This document shows, in pieces, positions 1 through 5,787 of a DNA stretch of 8,891 nt (positions are counted from its first letter, which is position 1; every line of letters begins with the position of its first letter). The translations under genes and the position numbers were made by a program. Source of the DNA: Candidatus Sericytochromatia bacterium (lineage in GTDB: Bacteria; Cyanobacteriota; Sericytochromatia; UBA7694). The DNA lies in contig CAJYHH010000389.1 in the NCBI GenBank assembly GCA_913773825.1, positions 1-8,891 of the forward strand, in the 5' to 3' direction. The notes beneath the pieces were generated by a model. The model saw only the letters and a program-made list of their open reading frames with translations. It was not told where the DNA came from and ran no database searches.

Positions 1-2
1 AG

Positions 3-770
3 TTTGACAACAGCATCATCGGCATCATCGATGAGTCAGCTGTGGGCCGTGCTTCACCCAACGTTCTGGGTTCTAGCCGCGGTATTCGTCTGCCCCGCAG
101 CTTTTTTGCTGGCGCTGAATTTAGTGAAGGTTTCTTTAGCGGTGCCTTTGCTGCTTCGCCAGACGTTTTCTTTGGTCAAATCGGCCTGAACTTTGGTCTG
201 GTCCGTTTAAAACTGATTTCTGAAGGTGACCAATCTTTATTTATTGGCGAGCCGGTTCTGGATACTTTGCATAACCACACAGCGATTCTGGATATTGGCA
301 ACGACACTTTCGGTTTAAGTGCTCAGGCCACTTTCCGTGGTCTGGCTGACCAATTTGACTTCCGTGGTGCAGGTGGCAACTTAAACTGGTCATTTGGTGG
401 CTTTAGTCTGGGTGGTTCTGGTAAGTTCGAAGTTGAAAAAACCTATCAGCAGCTGATTGCTGGTCTGTATTTCTCTACACCGAGCAACCTCAAACAGATT
501 AACCCTGAGTGGGAAGACGTTAATATTCCGAGTGCGCTGTTTGCGATTCAGTCGCCGTTTACGCTTGATAATGGCTCTTTCTTTGAAGGTTCACCTGATG
601 AAATTGGCGATCTGGCGGGCTTCTTAGTCCAGGTTGCTTATGACAATCCGGTGATTCCGAACCTGACGGTTGAGTTTGGCCGTCGTCAGAAAGTCTTTAT
701 GAATCGCCTGCCAACCGATAGCAAATTCGACAAAACCACCGTCGCAATTAGCTCAACCTTTGTGTTCTAG
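3..770 (+). CDS. C-terminal part of a probable outer-membrane beta-barrel (porin-like) protein, 5' truncated by the window
   Basis: The frame is open from base 3 to the TAG at 768-770 (255 residues) and has no start inside the window, so the true start lies upstream. An apparent start at 42 is only a GTG codon within the open frame. The protein is rich in Gly, Phe and Asn, with alternating polar/hydrophobic stretches typical of transmembrane beta-strands (for example FGLVRLKLI, FGLSAQATF, LTVEFGRRQKV). It ends in TFVF: a C-terminal phenylalanine is the usual signal for Bam-dependent insertion of barrel proteins. There are no hydrophobic alpha-helices. The family cannot be named from this fragment; an SLH/OprB-like porin is possible if the organism is a cyanobacterial relative. 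A strong terminator follows, so this is the last gene of its transcript. Confidence 0.7.
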   Translation, partial: FDNSIIGIIDESAVGRASPNVLGSSRGIRLPRSFFAGAEFSEGFFSGAFAASPDVFFGQIGLNFGLVRLKLISEGDQSLFIGEPVLDTLHNHTAILDIGNDTFGLSAQATFRGLADQFDFRGAGGNLNWSFGGFSLGGSGKFEVEKTYQQLIAGLYFSTPSNLKQINPEWEDVNIPSALFAIQSPFTLDNGSFFEGSPDEIGDLAGFLVQVAYDNPVIPNLTVEFGRRQKVFMNRLPTDSKFDKTTVAISSTFVF

Positions 771-810
771 TTCTTAAATTAAGTTTTAAGACTTAACATA
801 AAACAAAACA

Positions 811-870
811 TTAGGGCGTTTGTCTGGAGTGCTTGATGTGCTCAAGACAGGCGCCCTGAGTCATTTTTTT
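811..870 (+). terminator. Strong rho-independent terminator of the beta-barrel gene
   Basis: Bases 813-825 pair without gaps to 845-857 (13 bp including two G-T wobbles); two further pairs (811-812 with 858-859) extend the base. The loop folds again (827-832 with 838-843). Seven T's follow at 864-870. A smaller AT-rich hairpin (TTAAGT 779-784 with ACTTAA 791-796) sits between the stop codon and this terminator. Confidence 0.85.
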
Positions 871-947
871 GCTACTTTGGTGAGGCTTGAGATATTTTCT
901 TAGCTTTAGCCAATCGCCAATAGCTAATCGCTGAGAGCTTCTTACGG

Positions 948-953
948 TATAAT
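948..953 (+). promoter_or_regulatory. Perfect TATAAT box, possible -10 element before the rplI leader region
   Basis: TATAAT at 948-953 is a perfect sigma-70 -10 hexamer placed just after the upstream terminator and before the rplI-dnaB pair. No recognisable -35 lies 15-19 bases upstream (925-930 reads TAATCG) and there is no extended -10 TG. Transcription would start near 959-962. That is slightly inside the first hairpin (957-982), so the base of that hairpin may be lost in this transcript. An imperfect direct repeat, AGCCAATCGC at 908-917 and AGCTAATCGC at 922-931, lies just upstream and could be a factor-binding site. Confidence 0.4.
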
Positions 954-956
954 GAT

Positions 957-1180
957 CCAGGTTCGGTTTCGGACCGGCCTGGGGGCCAGCTTGCATAACC
1001 CTAAAAGTGCCTCTGGCGCTATATGCAATATTGTCCTGTCCCGTAAGGCTTGCAACTCGCCAACGGTTCAGGCACTGATGCACGGCCAAGGCTTTTTCTC
1101 TCTGTACGGCTTATGTGCCGGCAGTCAGAAATCCTGTGGCTTTGCTAGAAGCAGTTAACTGCTGGCCATTTTAAGTTTTT
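957..1180 (+). ncRNA. Putative structured RNA or long 5' leader upstream of rplI
   Basis: No convincing gene lies here, but complementary segments are dense. (1) CCAGG 957-961 pairs with 978-982 and TCGGT 963-967 with ACCGG 973-977. (2) GGCCAGC 984-990 pairs perfectly with GCTGGCC 1161-1167, enclosing about 170 bases. (3) Inside, two alternative folds exist: local hairpins (991-996 with 1023-1028; 1006-1011 with 1015-1020), or a rod made of AGTGCCT 1006-1012 with AGGCACT 1070-1076, TGGCG 1014-1018 with CGCCA 1058-1062 and TGCAA 1024-1028 with 1050-1054. (4) 1074-1077, 1080-1083 and 1085-1087 pair with 1122-1125, 1115-1118 and 1108-1110. A palindrome (1150-1163) and a T-rich tail follow. It could be a free RNA (the enclosed size of 184 bases is near that of 6S RNA, but no 6S consensus was recognised) or a regulatory leader of rplI-dnaB. 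Ends are uncertain. Confidence 0.4.
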
Positions 1181-1197
1181 TGAGAGGATTTAGTTAA

Positions 1198-1647
1198 ATG
1201 AAAGTCATTCTGACCAAAGATCATCATGAACTGGGCATCAACGGTTCCCTCGTTGAGGTTTCCGAAGGTTATGCTCGTAACTATCTGATCCCCAACAGCC
1301 TGGCCGTAATCGCGACCAAGAACGTGATGACTCACTACGAAGATCGCAAAAAGGCTCGTGCCAATAAAGAAGCTGCTATCCGCGAGCGCGCTCGTGAACT
1401 GGCTGCTAAAATTGGTGAACTGGGCCTGACTGTCAACGCTAAAGTGGGTGAAGAAGGCCGTCTGTTCGGCGCTGTCACCAATAAAGACATCGCTCAGCTG
1501 CTGGCTGATCAGCATCAGCTCGAAATTGACAAAAAGCAGATCGAAATTCCTTTTGCCATCAAGGCTGTGGGCGATCATAGCGTCAATATCAAGCTTCATC
1601 CTGAAGTCAGCACCCAGCTGCGTGTGACTGTCCAGCCCGAAGCCTGA
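1198..1647 (+). CDS. rplI: 50S ribosomal protein L9
   Basis: A 149-residue protein of the normal L9 length. L9 binds 23S rRNA near the L1 stalk and bridges neighbouring ribosomes through its long central helix. The N-terminal domain shows the family signature: MKVILTKD start, the glycine of ELGINGSLVEVSEGYARNYL (residues 11-30) and the following N/L-rich segment. A charged helical connector (about 46-75) and a C-terminal RNA-binding domain with GRLFGAVTNKDIA (about 87-99) follow. GAGAGGA at 1182-1188 lies nine bases before the ATG and supports the start. dnaB begins ten bases after the stop, so the two are almost certainly co-transcribed, an arrangement common in several phyla. Confidence 0.97.
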   Translation: MKVILTKDHHELGINGSLVEVSEGYARNYLIPNSLAVIATKNVMTHYEDRKKARANKEAAIRERARELAAKIGELGLTVNAKVGEEGRLFGAVTNKDIAQLLADQHQLEIDKKQIEIPFAIKAVGDHSVNIKLHPEVSTQLRVTVQPEA

Positions 1648-1657
1648 TTTTAGAGTG

Positions 1658-4276
1658 ATGCCTGAATACAGCCCAGCTGTAGGTATCGAACGTACTCCCC
1701 CCCATAACAAAGAAGCAGAAATCGCTGTTTTGGGGGGGATGATTCTGGATAGCGAAGCGCTTGCGCGAGTGATCCAGCTCGTCGAACCCGACTATTTTTA
1801 TGTTCCCGCTCATTCGTTGATCTATGAACAGATCCGTGAGCTTTTCGGCAAAGGCCAGCCTGTTGATTTTATTTCGGTCACAGATGCTCTGCGTTCCCGA
1901 GAGCTCTTAGAGCGCGCGGGTGGCAGCTCGTATATTATGAGTCTGGTTCATAGTATTCCGACCACGGCCAATATTGAGTACTACGGCAAAATTGTCGAAC
2001 GCCACGCCATTTTGCGTAAGCTGATTCGGGCTGGTACAAAAATTGTTGAGCTGGGTTATACCCATGAAGACCCTGATGTTTCCTCCGTTCTCAATCAAGC
2101 TGAGCAGATTATCTTTGAAATTGGCCAGCATAAGCTCGGCGAAGGCCTTGAGCATATTCAATCTGGTCTTTGGCATTTATTCGAAGAGCTAGAGCGCGGC
2201 TATAACGATCCCGATGCGTTTTTGCGCAAAAATCTGGGCACAGGATTTACTGACCTTAACACGATGTTGGGTGGTGGCTTTTCACCTTCAGACTTAGTGA
2301 TTCTGGCGGCCCGACCCGCGATGGGTAAAACCGCTTTAGCGCTGAATATTGCTGTCAATATGGCGATTCAGCATAATAAGCCCGTTGCGATTTTTAACTT
2401 GGAAATGTCCAAAGAGCAGTTGATTACTCGTATGCTCTGTATGGAATCCGGCATGAACTCACGCGCTTTGCGCTCAGGCACCCTTCACACTGATGAATGG
2501 CAAAGTCTGTCAAATGCTATTGCTAAACTCAGCGAAGCGCCGATTTTTCTTGATGATTCCTCAATGGTCACTCCCGGTGAAATGCGTGCTAAATGCCGGC
2601 GCCTAAAAGCTGAACATAAAGAGCTGAGTCTGATTATCATCGACTATTTGCAGCTCATGGACACCGGTCAAGGCGAAAACCGCCAGCAAGAAATTTCAAA
2701 AATCTCGCGTGCCTTAAAACAGCTTGCGCGTGAATTACATGTGCCGGTTGTGGCGCTCAGTCAGCTCAGTCGTGCCGTTGAAAGCCGTACCAATAAACGC
2801 CCCATGTTATCTGACTTACGTGAATGTGTTGTCGGAGAAACCATTGTTGTTTTGGCTGATGGTCGTCGTGTACCGATTAAAGATCTTGTGGGAACAATGC
2901 CAGAAGTTCTCGCAGTGAATGATGCTGGTCAGGTGATTCGTGCTCAAAGCGACAAAGTCTGGTCGGTTGGTAAAAAACCTGTTTTTGCTGTCAGATTAGC
3001 TAGTGGCCGTACGATTAAAGCCACTGCTGAACATCGCATCCTGACTTTTAAGGGTTGGGAAAGGCTTAAAAATCTGAATCCGGGTGATCGCCTCGCATTA
3101 GCTCGTAACTTGCCTGAGCCTGAATTGACATGTACTTTGTCTGATCAATCAGTTGCGCTACTTGGGCAAATGATTGGTGATGGCAGTTATCTTAAAGGTC
3201 AGCCTATGCGTTATACCTCTGCTTCAGAAGAAAATATGCAGGCTGTAACAGAAGGTGCTCTTAAATTAGGTTGTGAAGTTAGCCGATTTGCGGGTAGAGG
3301 AGCATGGTCGCAGTTACTGATTAGTGGTAACGGTAACCGCTGGCACCCGGCTGGCGTTAATCGCTGGTTCAGAGAGTTGGGTATATTTGGACAACGCTCA
3401 AAAGAAAAACGCATTCCAGAACTAGCTTTTCAGCTATCTAATCGACAGATAGCTTTATTGCTCAGACATCTGTGGGCAACTGATGGCTCGATTTTTATTC
3501 GTCGTAAAGGCCGTGGCAGCCATAGAATCTTTTTTGCAACAGTTAGTCAGGGATTGGCTGAAGATGTTGCTGCTCTTTTATTGCGTTTGGGTATTGTTGC
3601 CAGACTGCGGCAAGTCATCCAGAAAAAAGGTTACGAAATTCTACACAATGTAGACGTGTCAGGCACTGAACAACAATTGCTATTTTTAGAACGCGTTGGT
3701 GCTTTTGGGCCTCGTCAACAAGTCGCAAATGAATTAAAAAGTCTCTTGTTGGCTCAGGCGATAAATCCAAATGTAGATACTTTACCAGTTGAAGTCTTTG
3801 CTGAAGTAAAAGATGCTATGAAAGCTCAGGGCATTTCGCAACGTCAGATGGCTGCTATGAGAGGGACGGCATATGGCGGAACTTCACACTTTAGATTTGC
3901 ACCTTCACGTCAAACGGTTAGAAGCTATGCTGAGATGCTAGATAGTGATTCATTGCGCCAAAAATCAGACGATGATCTGTTTTGGGATCGCATTGTTGCC
4001 ATTGAGCCTTTAGCTGAAGAGACTGTCTATGATCTGACTGTTCCGGGGCCTGCTTCCTGGTTGGCAGATGGTATTGTGAGTCATAACTCAGGCGCGATCG
4101 AGCAGGACGCGGATATTGTGCTTTTTTTGTACCGAGATGAGTATTACAACGAAGATTCAAACGATAAAAATACTGCAGAGTTGATTATCGCCAAACATCG
4201 TCATGGTCCTACTGGTACGGTTAGATTATACTTTGAGGCCAGCTTGACTCGCTTTGGTAATTTAATGCTCGATTAG
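1658..4276 (+). CDS. dnaB: Replicative DNA helicase DnaB, interrupted by an in-frame intein
   Basis: DnaB is the hexameric ATP-driven helicase that unwinds DNA at the replication fork and binds primase. The precursor is 872 residues; without the intein it is 451, a normal DnaB length. The N-terminal helical domain is residues 10-110, then the linker and RecA-like domain. Walker A is ARPAMGKT (about 218-225), Walker B is LIIIDYLQLMD with Asp at about 329, and ALSQLSRAVESR with KRPMLSDLRE follows. The intein occupies residues 390-810; the reading frame resumes with SGAIEQDADIVLF and the C-terminal RecA part including AKHRHGPTGT. The start is uncertain by one codon: GTG 1655 and ATG 1658 are adjacent and neither has a well-spaced ribosome site (only GAG at 1653-1655), so coupling to rplI ten bases upstream is likely. 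A terminator follows at 4294. Confidence 0.96.
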   Translation: MPEYSPAVGIERTPPHNKEAEIAVLGGMILDSEALARVIQLVEPDYFYVPAHSLIYEQIRELFGKGQPVDFISVTDALRSRELLERAGGSSYIMSLVHSIPTTANIEYYGKIVERHAILRKLIRAGTKIVELGYTHEDPDVSSVLNQAEQIIFEIGQHKLGEGLEHIQSGLWHLFEELERGYNDPDAFLRKNLGTGFTDLNTMLGGGFSPSDLVILAARPAMGKTALALNIAVNMAIQHNKPVAIFNLEMSKEQLITRMLCMESGMNSRALRSGTLHTDEWQSLSNAIAKLSEAPIFLDDSSMVTPGEMRAKCRRLKAEHKELSLIIIDYLQLMDTGQGENRQQEISKISRALKQLARELHVPVVALSQLSRAVESRTNKRPMLSDLRECVVGETIVVLADGRRVPIKDLVGTMPEVLAVNDAGQVIRAQSDKVWSVGKKPVFAVRLASGRTIKATAEHRILTFKGWERLKNLNPGDRLALARNLPEPELTCTLSDQSVALLGQMIGDGSYLKGQPMRYTSASEENMQAVTEGALKLGCEVSRFAGRGAWSQLLISGNGNRWHPAGVNRWFRELGIFGQRSKEKRIPELAFQLSNRQIALLLRHLWATDGSIFIRRKGRGSHRIFFATVSQGLAEDVAALLLRLGIVARLRQVIQKKGYEILHNVDVSGTEQQLLFLERVGAFGPRQQVANELKSLLLAQAINPNVDTLPVEVFAEVKDAMKAQGISQRQMAAMRGTAYGGTSHFRFAPSRQTVRSYAEMLDSDSLRQKSDDDLFWDRIVAIEPLAEETVYDLTVPGPASWLADGIVSHNSGAIEQDADIVLFLYRDEYYNEDSNDKNTAELIIAKHRHGPTGTVRLYFEASLTRFGNLMLD
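2825..4087 (+). other. DnaB intein with LAGLIDADG homing endonuclease (421 residues)
   Basis: An in-frame protein-splicing element inside dnaB. N-terminal splicing block: Cys1 in CVVGETIVVLADG. Block B: TAEH with Thr67 and His70. Endonuclease motif C: ALLGQMIGDG (111-120). Motif E: LLLRHLWATDG (211-221); both keep the acidic residue (Asp119, Asp220). A segment at about 336-360 (GISQRQMAAMRGTAYGG) looks like the helix-turn-helix-type DNA-recognition part seen in some large inteins. Block F: VYDLTVPG (401-408, Asp403). Block G: VSHN ending His420-Asn421, followed by Ser as the first C-extein residue. All residues needed for splicing and nuclease activity are present, so it looks active. By family knowledge it resembles the Rhodothermus/cyanobacterial DnaB inteins. 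Sampled lines are 37-45% G+C against 47-50% in the flanking dnaB, consistent with a transferred element. Confidence 0.95.
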
Positions 4277-4293
4277 AGCGGTTTTTTACTGGT

Positions 4294-4318
4294 AGAAGTT
4301 GAAGCTTCTCCTTTTTTT
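4294..4318 (+). terminator. Rho-independent terminator after dnaB
   Basis: AGAAG 4294-4298 pairs with CTTCT 4305-4309 across a six-base loop, followed by CC and seven T's (4312-4318). The stem is short but the T tract is good. It separates the rplI-dnaB transcript from the padR unit. Confidence 0.6.
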
Positions 4319-4321
4319 AAT

Positions 4322-4348
4322 AAGGTACCTTGCACAACAAGGTACCTT
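4322..4348 (+). promoter_or_regulatory. Large symmetric palindrome, likely operator in front of the PadR gene
   Basis: AAGGTACCTTG (4322-4332) and its exact inverted copy CAAGGTACCTT (4338-4348) flank five bases (CACAA). Each arm contains the 10-base self-palindrome AAGGTACCTT, so the site is also a direct repeat with 17-base spacing. It ends 16 bases before the PadR start and overlaps the probable promoter, as expected for an autoregulatory operator. It could form an 11-bp RNA hairpin, but no T tract follows on either strand, so it is not a standard terminator. Which protein binds is inference. Confidence 0.6.
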
Positions 4349-4358
4349 GAATTATGAT
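4330..4358 (+). promoter_or_regulatory. Possible padR promoter (TTGCAC - 17 - TATGAT) with leaderless start
   Basis: TATGAT at 4353-4358 matches the -10 consensus at 5 of 6 positions. TTGCAC at 4330-4335 is a weak -35 (TTG only) with the ideal 17-base spacer, lying within the palindrome. Transcription would begin at about 4364-4366, right at the ATG, and no ribosome site precedes that ATG; a leaderless message is therefore plausible. Confidence 0.4.
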
Positions 4359-4364
4359 ACAGCA

Positions 4365-4790
4365 ATGACTGAAGATATTCTCAAAAAGTGGCTATCACAA
4401 GTGCGCCGAGGGTCACTTGAACTCTGTATTCTGGGCTTGATTCGCCAGGGAGATACATACGCCTTTGCTATGATTCAGGCGCTTGAGCGTTTGGATGGCT
4501 TTGTTTTAACAGAGGGGGCGATTTACCCTCTGCTCAAACGTCTGCAAAACGAAGGTTTAGTTGAGACTTACTGGGTCGAGTCCGAAAGCGGGCCACCACG
4601 TAAGTATTACAAGCTGACTGCTCATGGAGAGACTCTGCTAGATCGCATGGTTGATGAGTGGCAGAAGTTTTCGCAATTTGTCTCTAATATCCTTGAAAGG
4701 AATACTCGTGATGATGACGCATCTTCAAGATCCTCAAGTACAAAAGTACCTCTCAACATTAAAGAAGCAACTGCAGATTCTGCCCCGTAG
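4365..4790 (+). CDS. PadR-family transcriptional regulator
   Basis: Dimeric winged-helix DNA-binding regulator of 141 residues. Residues 15-90 carry the PadR core: RRGSLELCILGLI opening helix, TYAFAMIQALE (31-41), recognition helix TEGAIYPLLKRLQNEGLV (49-66), and wing SGPPRKYYKLTAHG (75-88). A dimerisation helix follows (about 89-112). The frame is open back to a TTG at 4299, but that would place the palindrome inside the gene; the ATG at 4365 starts where PadR proteins normally start. The last 26 or so residues (Asp/Ser-rich) are unlike the family and overlap the next gene by 80 bases, so they may be a chance extension after a frame change. PadR genes next to HAAS-domain membrane proteins are a recurrent pairing; the regulator probably controls itself and the downstream membrane protein. 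Confidence 0.88.
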   Translation: MTEDILKKWLSQVRRGSLELCILGLIRQGDTYAFAMIQALERLDGFVLTEGAIYPLLKRLQNEGLVETYWVESESGPPRKYYKLTAHGETLLDRMVDEWQKFSQFVSNILERNTRDDDASSRSSSTKVPLNIKEATADSAP

Positions 4791-5112
4791 CGAACGCGAT
4801 GACGTAATTCGGGAGTTTGAAAGTCACGTTTATGAGCAGGAGCAGATCGGGCGAATTCCAGCTGATATTCTGAGTCGGCTTGGTAATCCCGAAAGTTACG
4901 CCCGCAGTTATCTTGAGCAATACAGCGATCGACTTCGCAATCAGGGAAGTTTACCTGAACATGCCCGATTTATGTTTCGCCAGGCGATCTGGCCGGCTTT
5001 GGTCGTCAGCGTGCTACTGGTTGCTTTTATGCAGGCCAATGCGCTGTTTATCTGGTGGGATTTAATTGTCAAAGGTGAGGCGCCACTTTGGTTTGTGTCC
5101 CAGATGATGTAA
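4711..5112 (+). CDS. HAAS (DUF1700) domain protein with one membrane helix; probable N-terminal half of a split HAAS-LptF/G-like protein
   Basis: 133 residues. Residues 8-72 match the PadR-associated HAAS domain pattern: YLSTLKKQLQILPRSERDDV, EFESHVYEQEQIG, then LSRLGNPESYARSYL, a cytoplasmic helical bundle thought to signal to or associate with PadR partners. A transmembrane helix follows (about 92-116) and then DLIVKGEAPLWFVSQMM, which resembles the TM1-TM2 connector of LptF/LptG permeases. The ORF ends at TAA 5110-5112, and the same frame resumes at once with ATG 5113. AAAGGA at 4696-4701 serves the start; GTG 4708, ATG 4711 and ATG 4714 are all possible, and 4711 is chosen for its nine-base spacing and ATG codon. 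It overlaps the PadR gene by 80 bases in another frame. On its own it would be a truncated one-helix protein. Confidence 0.75.
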   Translation: MMTHLQDPQVQKYLSTLKKQLQILPRSERDDVIREFESHVYEQEQIGRIPADILSRLGNPESYARSYLEQYSDRLRNQGSLPEHARFMFRQAIWPALVVSVLLVAFMQANALFIWWDLIVKGEAPLWFVSQMM

Positions 5113-5781
5113 ATGGGTCTGCCAGCTTTCTTTGTTGTGTTGCTTCCGAGCGCCAGTTTGTTTATGGTGCCCTTGTATATTTACCGGATTCGCGGTACCC
5201 AGGCCCGTTATACTCTGCGCTCAGCCAAAGTCTGGCTAATCACGCTTTTAACGGGACTTTTGTTGTCAGTTGTTGGGTTGGGCGTACAGGAATGGATTGT
5301 TCCTGTTACTAATACCCGTACGGTCGAGTTATTTAAAACACTTTTACATGAACGGTCTGAAACTCAGAAACAATCTGGACAGCTTAGCAAAAATGAGTTT
5401 AAAGATGTTCGTCAGATGACCGCTGCTCAGGCTTATCAGTACCTGAGCCACAAAGCCAATGCCTCACGGGGTGACTTTATTGCGTATTACCAGAAATTTA
5501 GTCTGCCACTTGGGGCGCTGGCCTTTGCACTTTATGGCTTGCTAACTGCCAGTTTGATGTTGTCGGATTTGTTTCATCCCCGTTATACACTTATTGTGAT
5601 TGGCTTTGTGATTCCGTTTGGTGGCTATCTGATGCTGCATAACTTGGTTTTATCAGACCGCTTTTCGCCAATGCTTAACGCTTTTTTGCCTGACTTAGTG
5701 ATTGTTGCGATTAGTCTAGTGTTTTTACTGGGGATGCTGATGCAACTACCCAAGACTGCTCATGAGAGACACGAGCTTTAA
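5113..5781 (+). CDS. LptF/LptG-like (YjgP/YjgQ) permease fragment, five membrane helices; probable C-terminal half of the split gene
   Basis: 222 residues, starting with the ATG directly after the TAA that ends the preceding ORF in the same frame. Predicted membrane helices: 4-27, 39-58, 128-149, 158-180, 190-211. The second ends in QEWIVPVTN, like the conserved E..VP.(A/S)N after TM3 of LptF/LptG. DFIAYYQKFSLPLGALAFAL corresponds to the start of TM4 (E..rK.alPla.l.f.l). With the helix of the upstream ORF this gives six helices, the LptF/LptG number. The soluble part between TM3 and TM4 is only about 65 residues and helical/charged, so the periplasmic beta-jellyroll that carries lipopolysaccharide in true LptF/G appears missing. 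A lipid-flux role is therefore uncertain. No ribosome site of its own is visible; expression would need translation re-initiation or a repaired stop. The family match is from pattern reading only. Confidence 0.6.
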   Translation: MGLPAFFVVLLPSASLFMVPLYIYRIRGTQARYTLRSAKVWLITLLTGLLLSVVGLGVQEWIVPVTNTRTVELFKTLLHERSETQKQSGQLSKNEFKDVRQMTAAQAYQYLSHKANASRGDFIAYYQKFSLPLGALAFALYGLLTASLMLSDLFHPRYTLIVIGFVIPFGGYLMLHNLVLSDRFSPMLNAFLPDLVIVAISLVFLLGMLMQLPKTAHERHEL

Positions 5782-5787
5782 AAGGCT

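Noticed and set aside
957..982. tRNA-like T-arm (GGTTCGG...) suggesting a tRNA gene
   Set aside because: The segment is a plain hairpin; no anticodon arm, D arm or acceptor stem can be built around it.
811..1089. Minus-strand 92-residue ORF covering the terminator and leader
   Set aside because: It runs through the terminator hairpin and structured region; no ribosome site or recognisable protein.
952..1158. 68-residue plus-strand ORF upstream of rplI
   Set aside because: It has no ribosome site, an unlikely composition, and lies entirely in the self-complementary region; a structured RNA explains the sequence better.
1150..1180. Palindrome AGCAGTTAACTGCT plus T-rich tail as an intrinsic terminator before rplI
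   Set aside because: The stem is only five base pairs and the T tract is broken (ATTTTAAGTTTTTT); kept only as a possible RNA end.
1171..1710. Minus-strand ORF opposite rplI
   Set aside because: It is the antisense shadow of the clear rplI gene, with no family resemblance or start signal.
4322..4348. The palindrome as a bidirectional terminator
   Set aside because: The preceding T tract belongs to the dnaB terminator on the plus strand and reads as A's on the minus strand after the hairpin; no T run follows the hairpin in either direction.
4299..4364. Longer PadR start at the TTG 4299
   Set aside because: It would place the terminator T tract and the palindrome inside the coding region and add residues not typical of PadR; ATG 4365 is better.
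5110..5112. Reassigned or read-through stop codon
   Set aside because: TAA is used as a normal stop elsewhere in the window (7384-7386), TAA followed by A is not a typical leaky context, and no recoding element was seen; nonsense mutation, error or stop-restart are simpler.
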